From contig JAPTHN010000001.1 of NCBI GenBank assembly GCA_026936325.1, forward strand, positions 96,859,859-96,923,858: a stretch of 64,000 nt of DNA. The letters are read 5' to 3'. The stretch is from Platynereis dumerilii. Its lineage: Eukaryota > Annelida > Polychaeta > Phyllodocida > Nereididae. Every line of letters starts with the position of its first letter. The first letter of the stretch is position 1. Made by a program: the position numbers and the translations under genes. Of the stretch, positions 35,366-48,072 are shown piece by piece. The notes beneath the pieces were generated by a model, which made no database searches, had not been told where the DNA came from, and was given only the letters and a program-made list of their open reading frames with translations.

Positions 35366-35836
35366 GTGCCTCCTGTAAGTAAGTGATATTGTGGTATTGC
35401 ATCAATGCTAAACATCTTCAACCAAACTGCTAGTGGAGGCATGAATTCTCATCCGATGAGCAAAAAACATATTGGGTCATAAGGCCGATATGTGAGGCAT
35501 GTGGGATAACAATGGCAGCAAATTTTCTCTGCTGTAGTCGGAGTTAGGTATGGGTCAAAGTCTTTGATAAGTAAGTGAACCACCCTTCCCTATTAAATAA
35601 CATTGGGCTGGTGTTTCACTTACTTATCAAAGACTTTGACCCATACCTAACTCCAACTGCAGCAAAGAAACTTGGCTGCGATTGTTATCCCACATGCCTT
35701 ACATATCGGCGTTTATGGTCCAATATGTTTTCCTTTCATCAGATGATAATTCATGCTTTCACAAGCAGTTTTGCTGAGGATGTTTAGCATTGATGCAATG
35801 GCACCATTTCATGCGTTTCACTTACAGGTGGCACTT
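35366..35836. repeat. Long hairpin (inverted repeat with ~200-bp arms)
   Basis: The left arm 35366-35580 and right arm 35608-35836 are inverted copies. Shared strings include GGAGTTAGGTATGGGTCAAA, GTCTTTGATAAGTAAGTGAA, CATGTGGGATAACAAT and GCATCAATGCTAAACATC. By eye about 85% identical, with a ~30-bp loop. No transposon-type short ends were identified. Confidence 0.85.
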
Positions 35837-36012
35837 TAACCTCATTAAACCAGTTTTCTTATTTTATTGTACATATCTGAGGTTATTCAAAAATGATTGG
35901 ACTCACTGCCATTCCCCACATGCACCCACTGAAATTGTGGATGGTCAGCTCAAAGAGGACAATGGCAATAGGTGCAGGTGCACCTCCTTGGTGCCTTCCT
36001 CAACCAACTACA

Positions 36013-36424
36013 CTGCTCACACTTAAAAACGCACACCTTCTAATTTGGTGTTTATCACATTTTGTTTGTCACATCTTTTTCAGTACAGTTGTGTCATAAG
36101 CTTGAACAATTAACCCAATGTGATTTTTTGCAATGCAATTTTGGTGGACATCTTTGTTGGCATTTTAAACTCATTAACATGTGGGTATGGTGCCTATTCT
36201 TTTCATTATAGCCTCATTTAATTTTGTTAATCCCAAATTTGCAATGACCTTACAAAATTGAGCCTGGCTCTTTGTGAAACCTCTGGGTTTGCTTCAAACT
36301 TTCACAATCTTTAGCAAAGCAGTTGATACGAACACTTGGGAAGTTACAATGAGTTCTCCTGAGAATCTGAGAATCCTACAATTTATGTCACTTTGAAGAA
36401 GTGTGCGTTTTTAAGTGTGAGCAG
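36013..36424. mobile_element. 412-bp MITE
   Basis: Inverted ends CTGCTCACACTTAAAAACGC and its complement. 26-bp arms with one mismatch in the inner bases. No ORF and no clear target duplication. Confidence 0.8.
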
Positions 36425-36473
36425 TTTATTAAGTAGCTTTTTGGGGAGGGAGGTTTTTTTTGGAATTCGTAAG

Positions 36474-36984
36474 CAGAGTCCGATATAGACCCCGGAGTCA
36501 GTCAAGTCATGCTTGGATGACTGACTTGATGTGCAATGACTTGACTTGACTGACTAAGTCGACTTAGTCATCTTCTGTGACTTGACTTGACTAATTATGA
36601 AGTTGGCTGGCTATTTAAAGTCAGCTTAGCTGACTAAAACAATAGATGAACATTGCTAATGTGGGTAAAAAAATGTTTAATTATGCTCATCGGATGGTGT
36701 GACCAACTTATCAAACATTTACAGAAATATTATGTCTTAAAATGCAAACAACATAGTCTAGTTCGGGCCAGAGTCATCCAATTTTGACAATTTTGGTACC
36801 ATTGGAATCGTCTTTTCAAGACCAATCCAACGGTACCAAACATGCTGGGGTTAAAAAATCGGCGGCGGCTGACTAACTCATCACTGACGGCTTGGATTGT
36901 CAATGACTTGACTTGACTTTCCCATGCATTGACTGACGGCGGCGACTTTTGTCGACGGCTCCGGGGTCTAGGACTCAGATATGG
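36474..36984. mobile_element. ~510-bp MITE with GACTTGACTT sub-repeats
   Basis: Ends TAGACCCCGGAGTC and GGCTCCGGGGTCTA, with GAGTCC outside both. The arms contain many copies of GACTTGACTT and GACTGACT, a dense subterminal repeat of the kind to which transposases can bind. No coding frame. Confidence 0.75.
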
Positions 36985-36989
36985 GCAGC

Positions 36990-39170
36990 TGGCAATTACT
37001 AGAGCTTGTGTGGATGTTGCAGTAAATGGAGGCATCTGACGAAGCACTGGCAAGGTGACCCAGCCGAGGAACCCTCCCCCTTGCACCATAGCACCTTGGT
37101 TACCCTGCAGTAATTAGATGACACCCTGGATACTGCAAGAACCATCATATAGCTCCTTCTGGCCACCATACCTTGGATGATCGGGCTAAAAATGTTTGTT
37201 TCTGCCTTCCTCTCCTCTTTCACCCATTATTCTGCTGCCTTAAGCTGCTTCCTTGGGCTCCAAGGTCATATATCTTCTAAATATGTAGCACCCATAAATT
37301 CAGCTCCTGCCCTCAAGCAACTTTGCCATGCCCCAAACCTCTCTTGTTCCAAGAATATTTTGACATCCTGAATTCTCTGCATGCCAGGTTACCTAAGAAG
37401 ATACTTATAAAATTGTGTCGAAGTATGTTTTATTGGTTTGTTATGCAGGCCTCTAGAACTGAAAGACTTTTAAAGAAAGACATAAAGGAATGCATTCTCA
37501 GAAAACAAGGTACCCAGTTCCTCCAAGAGGTCCATGGATTTCCTTCTCCTTGTCTGGAACTAAAAAATGTGGGACCTTTGTAAAAGTACATGTAGGCTAT
37601 GACAGAGTGTAGGCTATGACAGAGTCCTCACTACCTTACCTACTACTTATCCACTAAAAGCTTTTTTTTTTTATAAACAACAAATATGACGACTGAAAAA
37701 TGCCCACAAAAAACCAACAATAAAAATAACACAAGACCAGAAATAGCACATACCGTAGTCTCAGCAGTTACATGAATGAGGTAACCTTCCTACTATATTT
37801 GTCACTCAAGGAGTTGTATACTCGGTAAACAAGAAACTACAGCTGTTAAAGCCATCTTAAAGGACCCTTCTCACATAGGAGTCCTTCCTGCAACATTCAA
37901 TTTCCATTAGAGGCCAACAAGCAGCAATTCCACAGACAATAAGCAGTAATCACTTGTGTAAATCCCAAGCGCTAATGAATAATTGAGCTATTTCACCAGC
38001 TCCCTGGGTTGAGAGAAACAGAGAAGAATCAAATATTTACAGTCTAACCTTGCCAAATCCTTTTGTCCCTGGGGTGATTTGAGCTTGCATAATAAATATC
38101 AATTCAGATTAATAGCCCTATTAGAATCAACTCTTTCTGGAATCAAATCATAACGAGGCAAAATCATCTTAGCAGGATTCTGAGCCTCCATGCAATTTTG
38201 AATACATGAATATAGATAAATTATGAAGATTTTATTTAAAAAGTGGCAATCTAATCATCTAACTGATCCAATCACATTTTGGGAAATCGAAACACTACAA
38301 ATCTATAGTATACACAACATTTTGCTTCGGTTTGCTGTTTTGAGACTTGCTCTGCTGCAATATTATACCGTTTATTTTAAAAAAATTCCAAGAGCTCTCC
38401 TGAAGCCTAATATACAGTGTATGGGAAATTAGAAAAACACTTCCTATATAAGGTAAAAACTGAAATATAGGCATCTCAGAATGCGACACAGCCTCCTATT
38501 CCATATTCACAAGAGAGATAGACCAGGGATTGCATTACCACTGCTTGCAACACAGATATATTCCCAAGTAATCATTGTTACAGCACTATTCTATTTAGAT
38601 ACTGGAGACAAAAATGGGACTGCTGCAGACTGTATTATGAAAAGGCACCTTGCAGGGGCCAGATATTCATGAGTGAAAGAAACACCAATGAAAATATTTT
38701 ACCAGTTCCAATTTTGTAAATTTCTATTGATGAGGATGTCAAAAAGTAGTAAAAGTGACTCTTGACCAACCATACAATTTATATTGACATGTGCATGGTA
38801 ACTTTAGCAAGACGAATACACAGTTATCCGGTGGATAATCAAGTAGCACCAATTGTGTTGCATGTTTCTCAATCTTTTGTTGTTTTTTTTCCCCAAAACT
38901 GATAGTCTCTCATTACCTGCATCTCAATTTCATCCCATTCCATATAGGTGAGTATTCACGTAATTCTCCAGAGTTCGAAGATTGTCAATCAAAATATTGT
39001 TCTTGTTTAAAAAAAACCACACTATTGATTATTGATTTATTTCTGCCGACATCTAGCTTGAGAGCAATCAATTAATTTACTTTAATTTCACAATAGACAT
39101 TTTTACATAATCATGCACTGTAGTGAGTTGTGACTTTACTATTAGCTACAATTAATTACATGTTATCAAT
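36990..39170 (+). repeat. A-family segmental duplication, copy 1
   Basis: Colinear with 48975-50762. The blocks begin at GGAGGCATCTGACGAAG and end at GTAGTGAGTTGTGACTTTA. Identity is uneven: the 37916-38225 core is clearly better conserved than the parts on either side. No shared open frame. Confidence 0.85.
37916..38225. promoter_or_regulatory. Better-conserved core of the A duplication, possible enhancer
   Basis: By eye about nine in ten bases match 49414-49730, against roughly eight in ten in the following 200 bp. It carries several ATTA/TAAT homeodomain-type cores (CTAATGAATAATT, CAGATTAATAG, CATAATAAATATCAATTC). No frame is open in both copies. A regulatory role is an inference from the uneven conservation. 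Confidence 0.35.
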
Positions 39171-40463
39171 TAGTGTTAGTATTTGAGCTTGATGAAATCT
39201 TGATATTAACAACCCATCATTTGATGGCAATAAGCAGACTTATTAGCTGTGGGAATTCACTCATAGGGAAGACATTAGCTTTATTGTCACATCAATTCAG
39301 GTCACCAGACACACTTTGTCAATTAGCAATTTGGCCACAGCAAGCTGTTCCATGCTCCAAGTGGTTTATTAAGCCAATTTTTGGCAAATATGCATAATGT
39401 CAACATGAATCATTTCATTTCTGTTTCAAGAATGGATTTTTCTGTACTTCGGGAACAAATGTCAAGATGGAAGGCATAATCAAAGATGGCAAATTACCCA
39501 AATTACCTCTGCAAGCTGTTGCACAGTATTTCAAATAGTAATAAAAAAACATTAATCATGGGCCATTATCATAGATAAAATTTGGCACTTTCGATTAGAG
39601 AGGAGTTGGATTTATGCTCTGCTATGACAGAATCAGAACTACGTGGCAATCACAAGGGACAAACCAAGAAGAGGGCACTAGTTCTTGAGACTGAAGAGAC
39701 ATTTAGCGCAGACCCAATTCTCCAGCTGATAGTGCAGCACCACTCCTCCAGAACAGAAACTCCTCCGTAATTAATGTCAGCAGTGACACAAATTGGCACA
39801 TTTAACTGCTGAAACATTCATTACATGTAAATACTACACCAACACTGGATGTACATTGTAATCTATAACATAACAAGGTAAACTCTGCAATGTTATTGTT
39901 AACTTGAGCCAAAGTTAGGAAGGTCTTACATATACATAATTCTTACACAACATTTCATATTTTGTTTTGATGTAAAATCTCCACACATTTTATTAATTTG
40001 TAGATAGGGTAAGGTTCTTTGAGTCCGACACTTACATTCTGTCCACTTTAAAAGAGGGGTATCTTGCTTGGCCTGTGGGTTATTGATTGTCAACCAGGAC
40101 CTCGAATTAAACGTTTTTGCTGAATCTAACAGAAAATTGACAATTAGCACAGCACAAGAACTGTATCAGTCGTTAAATTTCTGAAATAAAAAATTACATA
40201 GGGTATCTTTGAGTCGGACAGCTGTGTTCTAAAAACATTACATCAAAGATACAGGTGCTTTAGTGTCTTCCTTTCAATTTTTAAAAACCAATATTAGAGC
40301 ACAGGATTGTTTAATCATACTCATATCGGAATGACAAAGAAACAGAGGTCGGGTCAATGCCATAGGTCAGCAACAGATAATTGAAACAGGCCAATCTTCT
40401 ACTAAAATTCACAAATTTCTGACACAATATTGAGAGAAAAACAGGTTGTTTGCACCATCGGTA
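39171..40463. other. Non-coding stretch
   Basis: No gene. GGGTATCTTTGAGTCGGACA (40200) resembles, in inverse sense, TAGGGTAAGGTTCTTTGAGT (40005). This hints at a decayed repeat, but no element borders can be set. Confidence 0.3.
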
Positions 40464-40473
40464 GGGCCTAGTG

Positions 40474-40977
40474 TTTCCAATTAGTCTCGATCGACACCTC
40501 TCGAGAATGACATGGTCTAGTGCACGAGAATCGAGAATTTCTCGAGAAATCTAGGACACTGTCTTGCCATTGGCACAATGATAAAACAAGAGAGATTTAA
40601 TCTTGCAATGGATCACATTTTTTGGCTTTTATGATATCCTTTATAGTTTTAATGTTAATCTGTGTGTTTTGTTTCCTATAAATCACAGCTAAACATCCAG
40701 ATATTATACAATTTTAAAGCATTTATCAGGTATACAATGAGGATTATCATCAACAGCTATTTAAATTGAACAATGGAGCAATTACACAATAACAATAATA
40801 TCAAGCAAAACAAAACAACATCCCAATGGTTTGTAACTGTTATAAACATTAAACACATGAACACCATGTTAAACAATGATCAACATTTCAATTCTCGAGA
40901 CTCGCTCGGCGAGACGAGAAAATGCTGAGTCACTGCTGATCTCGAGACTTCTCGAGAACTCTCGCTCTCATTGGAAA
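40474..40977. mobile_element. MITE with CTCGAGAA-rich arms
   Basis: Ends TTTCCAATTAGTCTCGA and the complement ATTGGAAA. Many TCTCGAGAA motifs lie in both arms. Flanked by GCCTAGTG and CTCTAGTG (6 of 8 match), consistent with an 8-bp duplication. It sits in the very end of the larger element's left arm. Confidence 0.7.
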
Positions 40978-41498
40978 CTCTAGTGAAGTTTTTCAGGATA
41001 AGGGAACTTAGCTGGCTACTAAGACACTAAGGCCCCTTATGCTTGGTGGAGGTTCCTTAGAGGGATTACAGAACTGTTTTACTCAGTTTTATATAATTTC
41101 ATTGCGAAGTTTCTGTGTTTGTCATAATATTGAGATTAAATATCAATATCCTAATGTGTGAAATAAACAAAGACCAGATTGTGTGCAAGCAGAGACTGTG
41201 CTTGAGCAAACCCACAATGCAATATGACAAGGTTTACAGCAAATATGAGTATTTAAACCTTCGGCAAAGCTTTTAAATTACGCATAAAATCAAAATTAAT
41301 TGATACATATAAGACCATAAAATATGCGTTGTTAAACCGAGGCCTTCTGTTAACACCATGAATTTGGTGTATGCATCCTCCTTCTTCAAACATGTACATT
41401 AACATAAATATTTTGGAACGGATATTTCTAACATCTGTCAGTGGGGCCTGGTACATGTGCAATTGTGTATTATTCAAGTTTTTACTGAAAAAAAAAGT

Positions 41499-42607
41499 AG
41501 GGGAGACTTAGGTAAGTTGTGTCATCTTTGCCTTGGGGTAATTTTCTATTTTAAAAAACTTACTTTGTGAAGTAGTGTTGTGCCGGTTCCCGTAATTTCG
41601 ATTCGGTCGGTTTCGGTTTCTCCACTTCAACTGAAACTCTAACCAAAGTTCAATCTTACAACCGAGTGTTTCGGTTATTATAATACATAATTTTATTGAG
41701 AAAACAACGAAGTAATCCACAAAATGTCAATCTGTTCACTCTCCCAGACGAGTGCCATGTTTATGCATTGAATTTCCGGTCCGAAAAACGATTTTGCGGA
41801 CCGGGTGCTGAACCGCGGATCGCAAAATCGTGTCGGGCACATTACGGACCACGTGGATTCGTCTGCAACAGAAACCGCAACCAAAACCTCGGTTTTTGGG
41901 TCAGAAACAACCGAAAGCCGAACCAAACAAAAAATATGACAACCGCCCAACACTATTGTAAAGCAATTAAAACAATGGGACACAACAATTAGGGATAATG
42001 GTGGACCTTTACAAAGAGTTCTAGGTTGCACATCTGAACCCTGTGTTGCTGTAAGGTTTATCATTGGATTAGTTAGGTTGGTTGATCCCTTTTTTTTAAA
42101 CTTACATTGTATTTTACCTTTTTTTCTCATATTTTAATCATTCATATAATATTTGCAGCATATAACTGGTTTGTTCCTATCTTATATTGACACAATTTAT
42201 TGGTTGTCTAAATGTATCATATCATGCCACCAGTGACTCGAATATTGGTTTGGGGACAATGTCACTCAAATTACAGCTTAAGTGTTACTCCCAATTCTGA
42301 CAACATATCAGTTAAACATGTTAAATTATAAGGAGCAGGAGACATTGATGTTGCTAATTCAGCACTGGCCAATTGTATGTCAAATTTTATCTATAAATTT
42401 TGAGTACAGAATTTTCACAATTAAAAATGACATTTTTGTCTGGTGCAGCTGAGACTGAGCCAAGGCCCACACCATCAGAATATGACCATCAATGGAGGCA
42501 GGTCTCGAACCTCCAACACTAGCTTCATGTATCAAATTAGGGAATCATCTGCCTGATTTAGTTAATGATGGTTTATAAAAGTTACAACTTACCCCAATCT
42601 ACCCCAG
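41499..42607. mobile_element. MITE with GGGGAGACTTAGGTAAGTTG ends
   Basis: The left end GGGGAGACTTAGGTAAGTTG matches the complement of the right end, GGGGTAGATTGGGGTAAGTTG, with small differences. About 1.1 kb, containing the hAT MITE at 41573-41955. Confidence 0.65.
41573..41955. mobile_element. 383-bp hAT MITE
   Basis: Ends TAGTGTTGTGCCGGTT and the complement AACCGCCCAACACTA. Flanked by TTGTGAAG (41565-41572) and TTGTAAAG (41956-41963), an 8-bp duplication with one change. Internal arms repeat TTTCGGTT and AACCGAAA. Frames of up to 145 codons over it are by-products of the GC-rich arms. Confidence 0.87.
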
Positions 42608-43604
42608 TCAGAATTTGAGTAAATTCTGGAATGCTTGCAGCATTTACAGTACAATTTAATTTTTTTTTGTTTTGGAAGGTTATCAATCTCATTGATAATT
42701 TTATTCAATTCGAACCAAAATTATTGATTTAGAGGCACTGGAAATCAAATAAAATCTGTTTTAGTCTAGACCCACCCCCTCATCCAACGTCCTTCCAATA
42801 AACAGTTTGATAGTACATATCTGAAACTTTGGCATGTATATCAAGGTATTTTCTTACAGAAAAAATTATGGAACATGCTCCATCACATTGTTCCAGCAAC
42901 AGAACTGTGCAGTCGTGGGTTTGCTGCTTCGCTTATTGATTTGTCAGTTCTATCGAGATTATGAATGTGTTGGTAAAACAATACAAGTCAGTTAACTGGT
43001 GTGTTTTCCTCAGTATGGGCTTGATGAACCAATGCGAAATGAAATCTGCTAAGTTTGTCAAACAAAGGATTTTCACCTTAGGCATTCTCACTTCTGTAAT
43101 CCTTCTAAGGGGACATTCTTAGTAGACTTCATGCTCTGCAAGTGGATGGAACTAACATAAGTACCCATAAGTACCTAAGTTTGGCTGTTAGTGGATTCTT
43201 TGGTGCCTTACAGTTGTCATAAGTAGCCAAATGTGCTGTAAGGACCCATTTAAGGGGCCATGGCTACTAGTGTTAGTACCTAAGTAGCTCATAAGTGGGT
43301 GTTTAATGTCTTAGTAACCACCTAAGTTCCCTTATCCTGAAAAACTTCAGTAGGGCCATAAAAAATGCACTATTCTTGTTTATAACATGCTGATGTTTAG
43401 TGTACAGATAATGGAGATCTTAAGCTAAAAATTGGTACCAAATGTATAGGTATAGGAGCTCTCAATTGGCCAATACAGCCCAACAAAAAGCGTGTCCATG
43501 AAACATATATGTATATACATATATATATCTGCCAAAACTAACTTGATTTTTACACAATGGATATGAAAAAAGGGACAGAAGAACTAGCAGACAAATTTGC
43601 CAGG

Positions 43605-45870
43605 GCATACATAGTTGTTTCATAATGTCTTTCAGGCATCAAAGCTTATGAATGTAACAAAAATAATATCTTTGAGTAAATTTAACACATCAACATCCTT
43701 GCAGTTTTCCTTCTTTGTGGTATGTGAATGTAGAGAAAATTCTCTCTCATGTTCATGCATCATGACACTGTCACGTGAAGCAGTTACAGGCCCATTGTGG
43801 ATAAAATGCTTTTAGTGCTCATTGTTTTCCCTGTTGCTCACATCTATTGTGTCCACGCACTTTCCACTTCCGCTTTACTCCGGCTGCTTGTTGATGCTCG
43901 CCATTTATCACGTCAGGTTTCTACCTCTTTCGGCTGTTTTCATTTCAAGGATAGGCAGAAGCATACAAGGCGCATTGTGGGGATGAAGTGTTGGCAACAG
44001 GCAGTAATTACCCTATAACATGTAAGAGGAAGGCGAGGCACCCCTCAACTGAGTCTACTTTTGGGTTTTCTGCTAAGCATTGATTTTGAGAGGCATATTG
44101 ATCAACGCCAGCCACACGAAGAGGTGATCAAGCAGTCCGGTAAGGATGACATTGTGAGACATGCGCATCATCTGTGAGGTAATCCCATGAGTGAAGGGGC
44201 TATTTAAGAGCAGATATGTAATCTCAAAAAGCGCCAAGGAAGCAACATCCATGATATCATTCTTCTTTTTGCAAAGATATCTTGAGGAGTGAGGGTCGTA
44301 CTAAATCCCTTCTCATGCATTCATCACATGTTAATGGATCTCTTCAAAGGATGGAAGTGACACAGGAGGCAAGACCTGAGCAGCAGAGTTACCCCCACAG
44401 CTGACCTCTCTCTCCTCGTTACACAGTTAATGCACTTTTCTGTATGCTTGATGCCTAAAATCAGCACCATGCTGAAATTCAACCAATATCACAGAACATC
44501 TGGTTGAAGCAGTGGCCCTCCATAGCAGTACAGATGTCAAGGGAAAGCTTGGAGTCGGAGAGAAAAAGTCTGGAATATATGAAAAAACAAGTGAACAAAC
44601 ACAGAAAACCTGTTTCTCCTATCTGGACCACATAGAAAGAGTTATGAAAACCACTACTTCAGATTTTCCAAGAATTTTCGTGATGTGGCTTTTTGCATTG
44701 CTGCCAATCGACAAGATGCTCTGACTCCCTTCTAGTTGATTCAGAATACGGTTATACACAGTGCCTAGACTTCCACGCCCTGCATCCAAGAAATCTCAGG
44801 ATGATCATAAATCTGGCTGCATTCCTCATATTGTCTGATCATGACATCTATGGCCTAGCATTAAGCAGGGCAGGAAGCAGGAGAGCTATTAAGTTTGAAA
44901 TATTGTTGTGTATCATGATCTAGGTCAGAGCAACGCTGACAAGATGCTCATCAAAACTCCCCTTGCAAGGAGTGAAAGGCTTGAGGGCTTGCATTGAGAC
45001 CCTTTGGTTGTTCTCATTTTGTAGTGCGGGCATCATAACAGCATCCCACTTGTATCTGAGTGAACAAATGAGGCAAACACAAAGAAGGATATTCTGGGAA
45101 CTGATGATAATTAACCTGTCATCAAGGTGATAAGGGGCGTAGGTGGTCTGGGAGGGACCAACCATGTGATTGAAGCTATTCTGACACACATTTCCTTGCT
45201 CACCATGGATCATGCTACGCTGACTGATATGTTTCATATGGGCTGTAAGACCAGTGCTCTAGGTCTGCCCAGTGGCCTTATAATCATTGCTTTTTTATAA
45301 GTCACCAAAAGCTGTCCAGGGCCCTCAAAATTTCTGTCATTTCAATAACTGAACTAAGCTTCTACTGACTGCACAGCCTTAAGCCAGTTCCTCGGATCTG
45401 GTGTGACTTTTACACTGACCCTCTCTTCTCCAGCCCGAGTAAATTAAAGTGGTAACAACCTTGCGGGTCTACGAAGAACATTGAGAGTAGCACATAAAGC
45501 ACTGGCAGTTTCTATACAAAAGCTGCTGCATTAATTTGAGCTAGAACCTGTTATGCAAAGGCAAAGAGTCATTCAAATGCTCAAGAGTGCCTTTCTTCTG
45601 TATCTTTTTCTTTGTTCGTTTAATTAATGATAGAGGTCTCGCCCTGAGGTATAATACTAATTACCAGACTTGTCTTCTGCTGCTAGCAGTCTCATGTTAT
45701 CTGTCAGACTATTGCCGGCACCTGATGGAAAACCGTTATGAGAATATCACAGAGAGGCAGGTAACAAGAGTGCAGCAACGGTTCAGCGATGGTAGTCAAT
45801 GGAACACACATAAAGACATACAGTCCACGAACATCAAACAGGCTTCCTGCACTTTGCCAGCACTTCCACA
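43605..45870 (+). repeat. B-family segmental duplication, copy 1
   Basis: Colinear with 51445-53548 and continuing at 54529. Shared blocks: CAGGCATCAAAGCTTATGAA, CTTTACTCCGGCTGCTTGTT, GACACAGGAGGCAAGACCTG, GTCTGATCATGACATCTATG, and AATGGTAGTCAATGG. No open frame is preserved in both copies, so it does not look like a duplicated protein gene. Confidence 0.85.
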
Positions 45871-45873
45871 TCA

Positions 45874-46979
45874 TTTTTACCTTCAGCGAACGAAGTTCGA
45901 AGAAGGTATTGTAATCACTTGGGTAAAAATGTTGTCCGTCCGCCGGGCGGGCGGCGGGCGGATAGATCGTTTCCGGGCCAGCACTCGGCCTCTATTGAGT
46001 GTACATGGATGAAATTTGGTACACATATAGCCTCTATGGTCTAGTTGTGCCTTTTGATGGTCTAATTGATAGATATTCAATACCTTTTGAAATTATTGAG
46101 AAATTGTAAAAATTATATTTGTTCGTTTCCGGGCCAAATCTCAGTCACTATTGCATGTGCACTTATGAAATTTGGTACAGATGTGGCCTATATGGTCTAG
46201 TTGTGCCTTCTGATGGTCTCGTTGATGGATACTCTATACTTTTGCAAATATTTGGAAAATAGAAAAATATGTATTTTTTTATTTTTTTGGGCTGAGACTC
46301 GGTCACTATCGCATGTAAATGGATAAGGTTTGGTACACACATGGCCCATAAGGTCTAGTTGTGCCCTTTGAAAGGTCTGGTGGAAAATATTAAATGCTAT
46401 TTGAAATATTGAAAAAAAAGAAAAAAAAAAAATTTTTTGTTTCTGGCCCAAGACTTGGTCACTATTGCATGTACATAGATAAAGTTTGGTACACATATGA
46501 CTTATGTGGTTTAGTTGTGCCTTTTCATGGTCTGACTGATACATATTCTATACTTTTTGTAATATTGAGAAAAAATATTAAAAATACTTATTTTCTTATA
46601 GGAGCCAAAACGTGCCCACTATTGCATATACAGCAATGTCATTTCCTACACGTATCACCTATAAAATGTAGCAGTGCTTTTTGACTTGTATTTAACACTT
46701 TTTGAATGATCGGAAAAAAATTGGTGCATGCATAAAACCGTACCGTAATATAAGTAAATTAGTATAATAAGGCCTTTCCCTGCTTTTACAAACCCTGGCA
46801 AGCACACAGGTAGATTGCAGGGCAGCAGGCAAATAACAGATAATAGAACGCCATTACTCGACCACTGTTGCATACCTATAATATACGGAATTTGGTAAAC
46901 ACACCAATTTTATGATGTAATTGTAATCTTCTAAATGCGTTATTCGCTGAAGGTTTGCTGCTGCGCAGCCTATGTTTTT
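45874..46979 (-). mobile_element. Helentron-like repeat, short copy
   Basis: Inverted relative to 24256-27854. Begins TTTTTACCTTCAGCGAACGA and ends CGCTGAAGGTTTGCTGCTGC, continuing GCAGCCTATGTTTTT. Contains the GC-rich CCGCCGGGCGG tract (45940-45960) and its own ~157-bp tandem array. It lies at the end of the B1 block, in a place where B2 has none. Confidence 0.65.
46000..46600 (-). repeat. Tandem array of ~157-bp units
   Basis: TTTGGTAC recurs at 46015, 46171, 46329 and 46485 (spacing about 156-158). Each unit includes GGTCTAGTTGTGCCTTTTGA and CACTATTGCATGTACA. The unit is homologous to that at 27190-27745. Confidence 0.85.
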
Positions 46980-48072
46980 AAATGTAAGACTCTTACAGGT
47001 TCAAAGCTCATTGACACTATACTTGAAAGACACCATGAACATGGAGGATCCTCCTTCATTGAGAACCAACAGTTATTAGTCTTACAACAGCACACATCAA
47101 CTTACCAGATCACATAACGAAGAGGAAATCCTGTTTGAATAAAAAGAAATTTCTTAGAACAGTTGGTTCTCTCCCTTGAATATCCCCCTTACTGAAAATC
47201 TCATTTGCGATTGTTTAAATTTTCAGAATCCCATGAAAAATACATCGCCGACTTGCTAAATAGTGAAGAACAAAGTTTTTTTTTGAAAAAAATACCATTA
47301 TAGGAGCTCTTTCATGTTAAGGACTGCAATAGCTTACATTAAAGTATGAAACAAGCCTGCACAGACATAAATTTATATTAGATAAACCTCTGGCCGCAGC
47401 ACCGTACTGATCACAGGCAGCTTCACCAACTAAATGTTCTGAAATGGAGCATGGGTTTCTTTACTAGATAAGCAATCTTTGAATGCTGCTGGCTCTAATA
47501 ATCAAACTATTTCTACTTTATGGCAGTGCTTTCAGAGGCAGACAAGGTAAGGCTCCAAAACAAGGTATACCCTTTTCTCAAAGGATGGGTCTTTTACTTG
47601 ATTGATCATAGACGAGTGAGTGCCAGGCACCGTCTGGTTCAGCATAACATATGATTTACTTAAGAGTAAAAGTACAGTAAGCTCCTCGATATTACACTTC
47701 TATCACCTAAAAACTTATTTCATGAGAAAAAAGAATTTCAGTTGACAAAGCAGTCTTTGAGGTTATTGATGGACAATGTTTTTAAGCATTTTAAAATTCT
47801 TATATCTTACAATCATTTATGGTCATTGGAATTTTGTACTCATGTTCATTTAAACAAACATCAAATTTAAGCTAAACTTGCAAATTTGGCTTATATTTAC
47901 ACACATATATAAAGATATCTTCATGGCATTCTTTTTAACCCTAGAATGAAGATTTGAAAAAATTATGCTTACAAGCACACATTTTCTTGGAAATCATGGC
48001 TGCTACAATTATCATGATGAAAATTCAGCTGATTTTCCCTGGAAAAGGGCAGGGAGCTGCAGGGAAAAGAAG
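46980..48072. other. Non-coding stretch
   Basis: No gene, transposon ends or duplicate recognised. Confidence 0.3.

Larger units (their letters stand above)
40464..43357. mobile_element. 2.4-kb inverted-repeat element with 5-bp target duplication and nested MITEs
   Basis: The left arm starting TAGTGAAGTTTTTCAGGATA (40981) and the right arm ending CTTCAGTA (43352) are inverted copies. The shared arm continues AGGGAACTTAG. GGGCC lies outside both ends (40464-40468, 43353-43357) once the MITE at 40474-40977 is discounted. Subterminal TAAGTACC-type motifs repeat on the right (43155-43300). No transposase is seen. Confidence 0.65.

Noticed and set aside
41693-42130. 145-codon minus-strand frame
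   Set aside because: It spans a hAT MITE and its flank; the GC-rich arms lower stop frequency.
42485-42515. B-box-like GGTTCGAGACC on the minus strand
   Set aside because: No A box or tRNA fold upstream; probably chance or a remnant too short to call.
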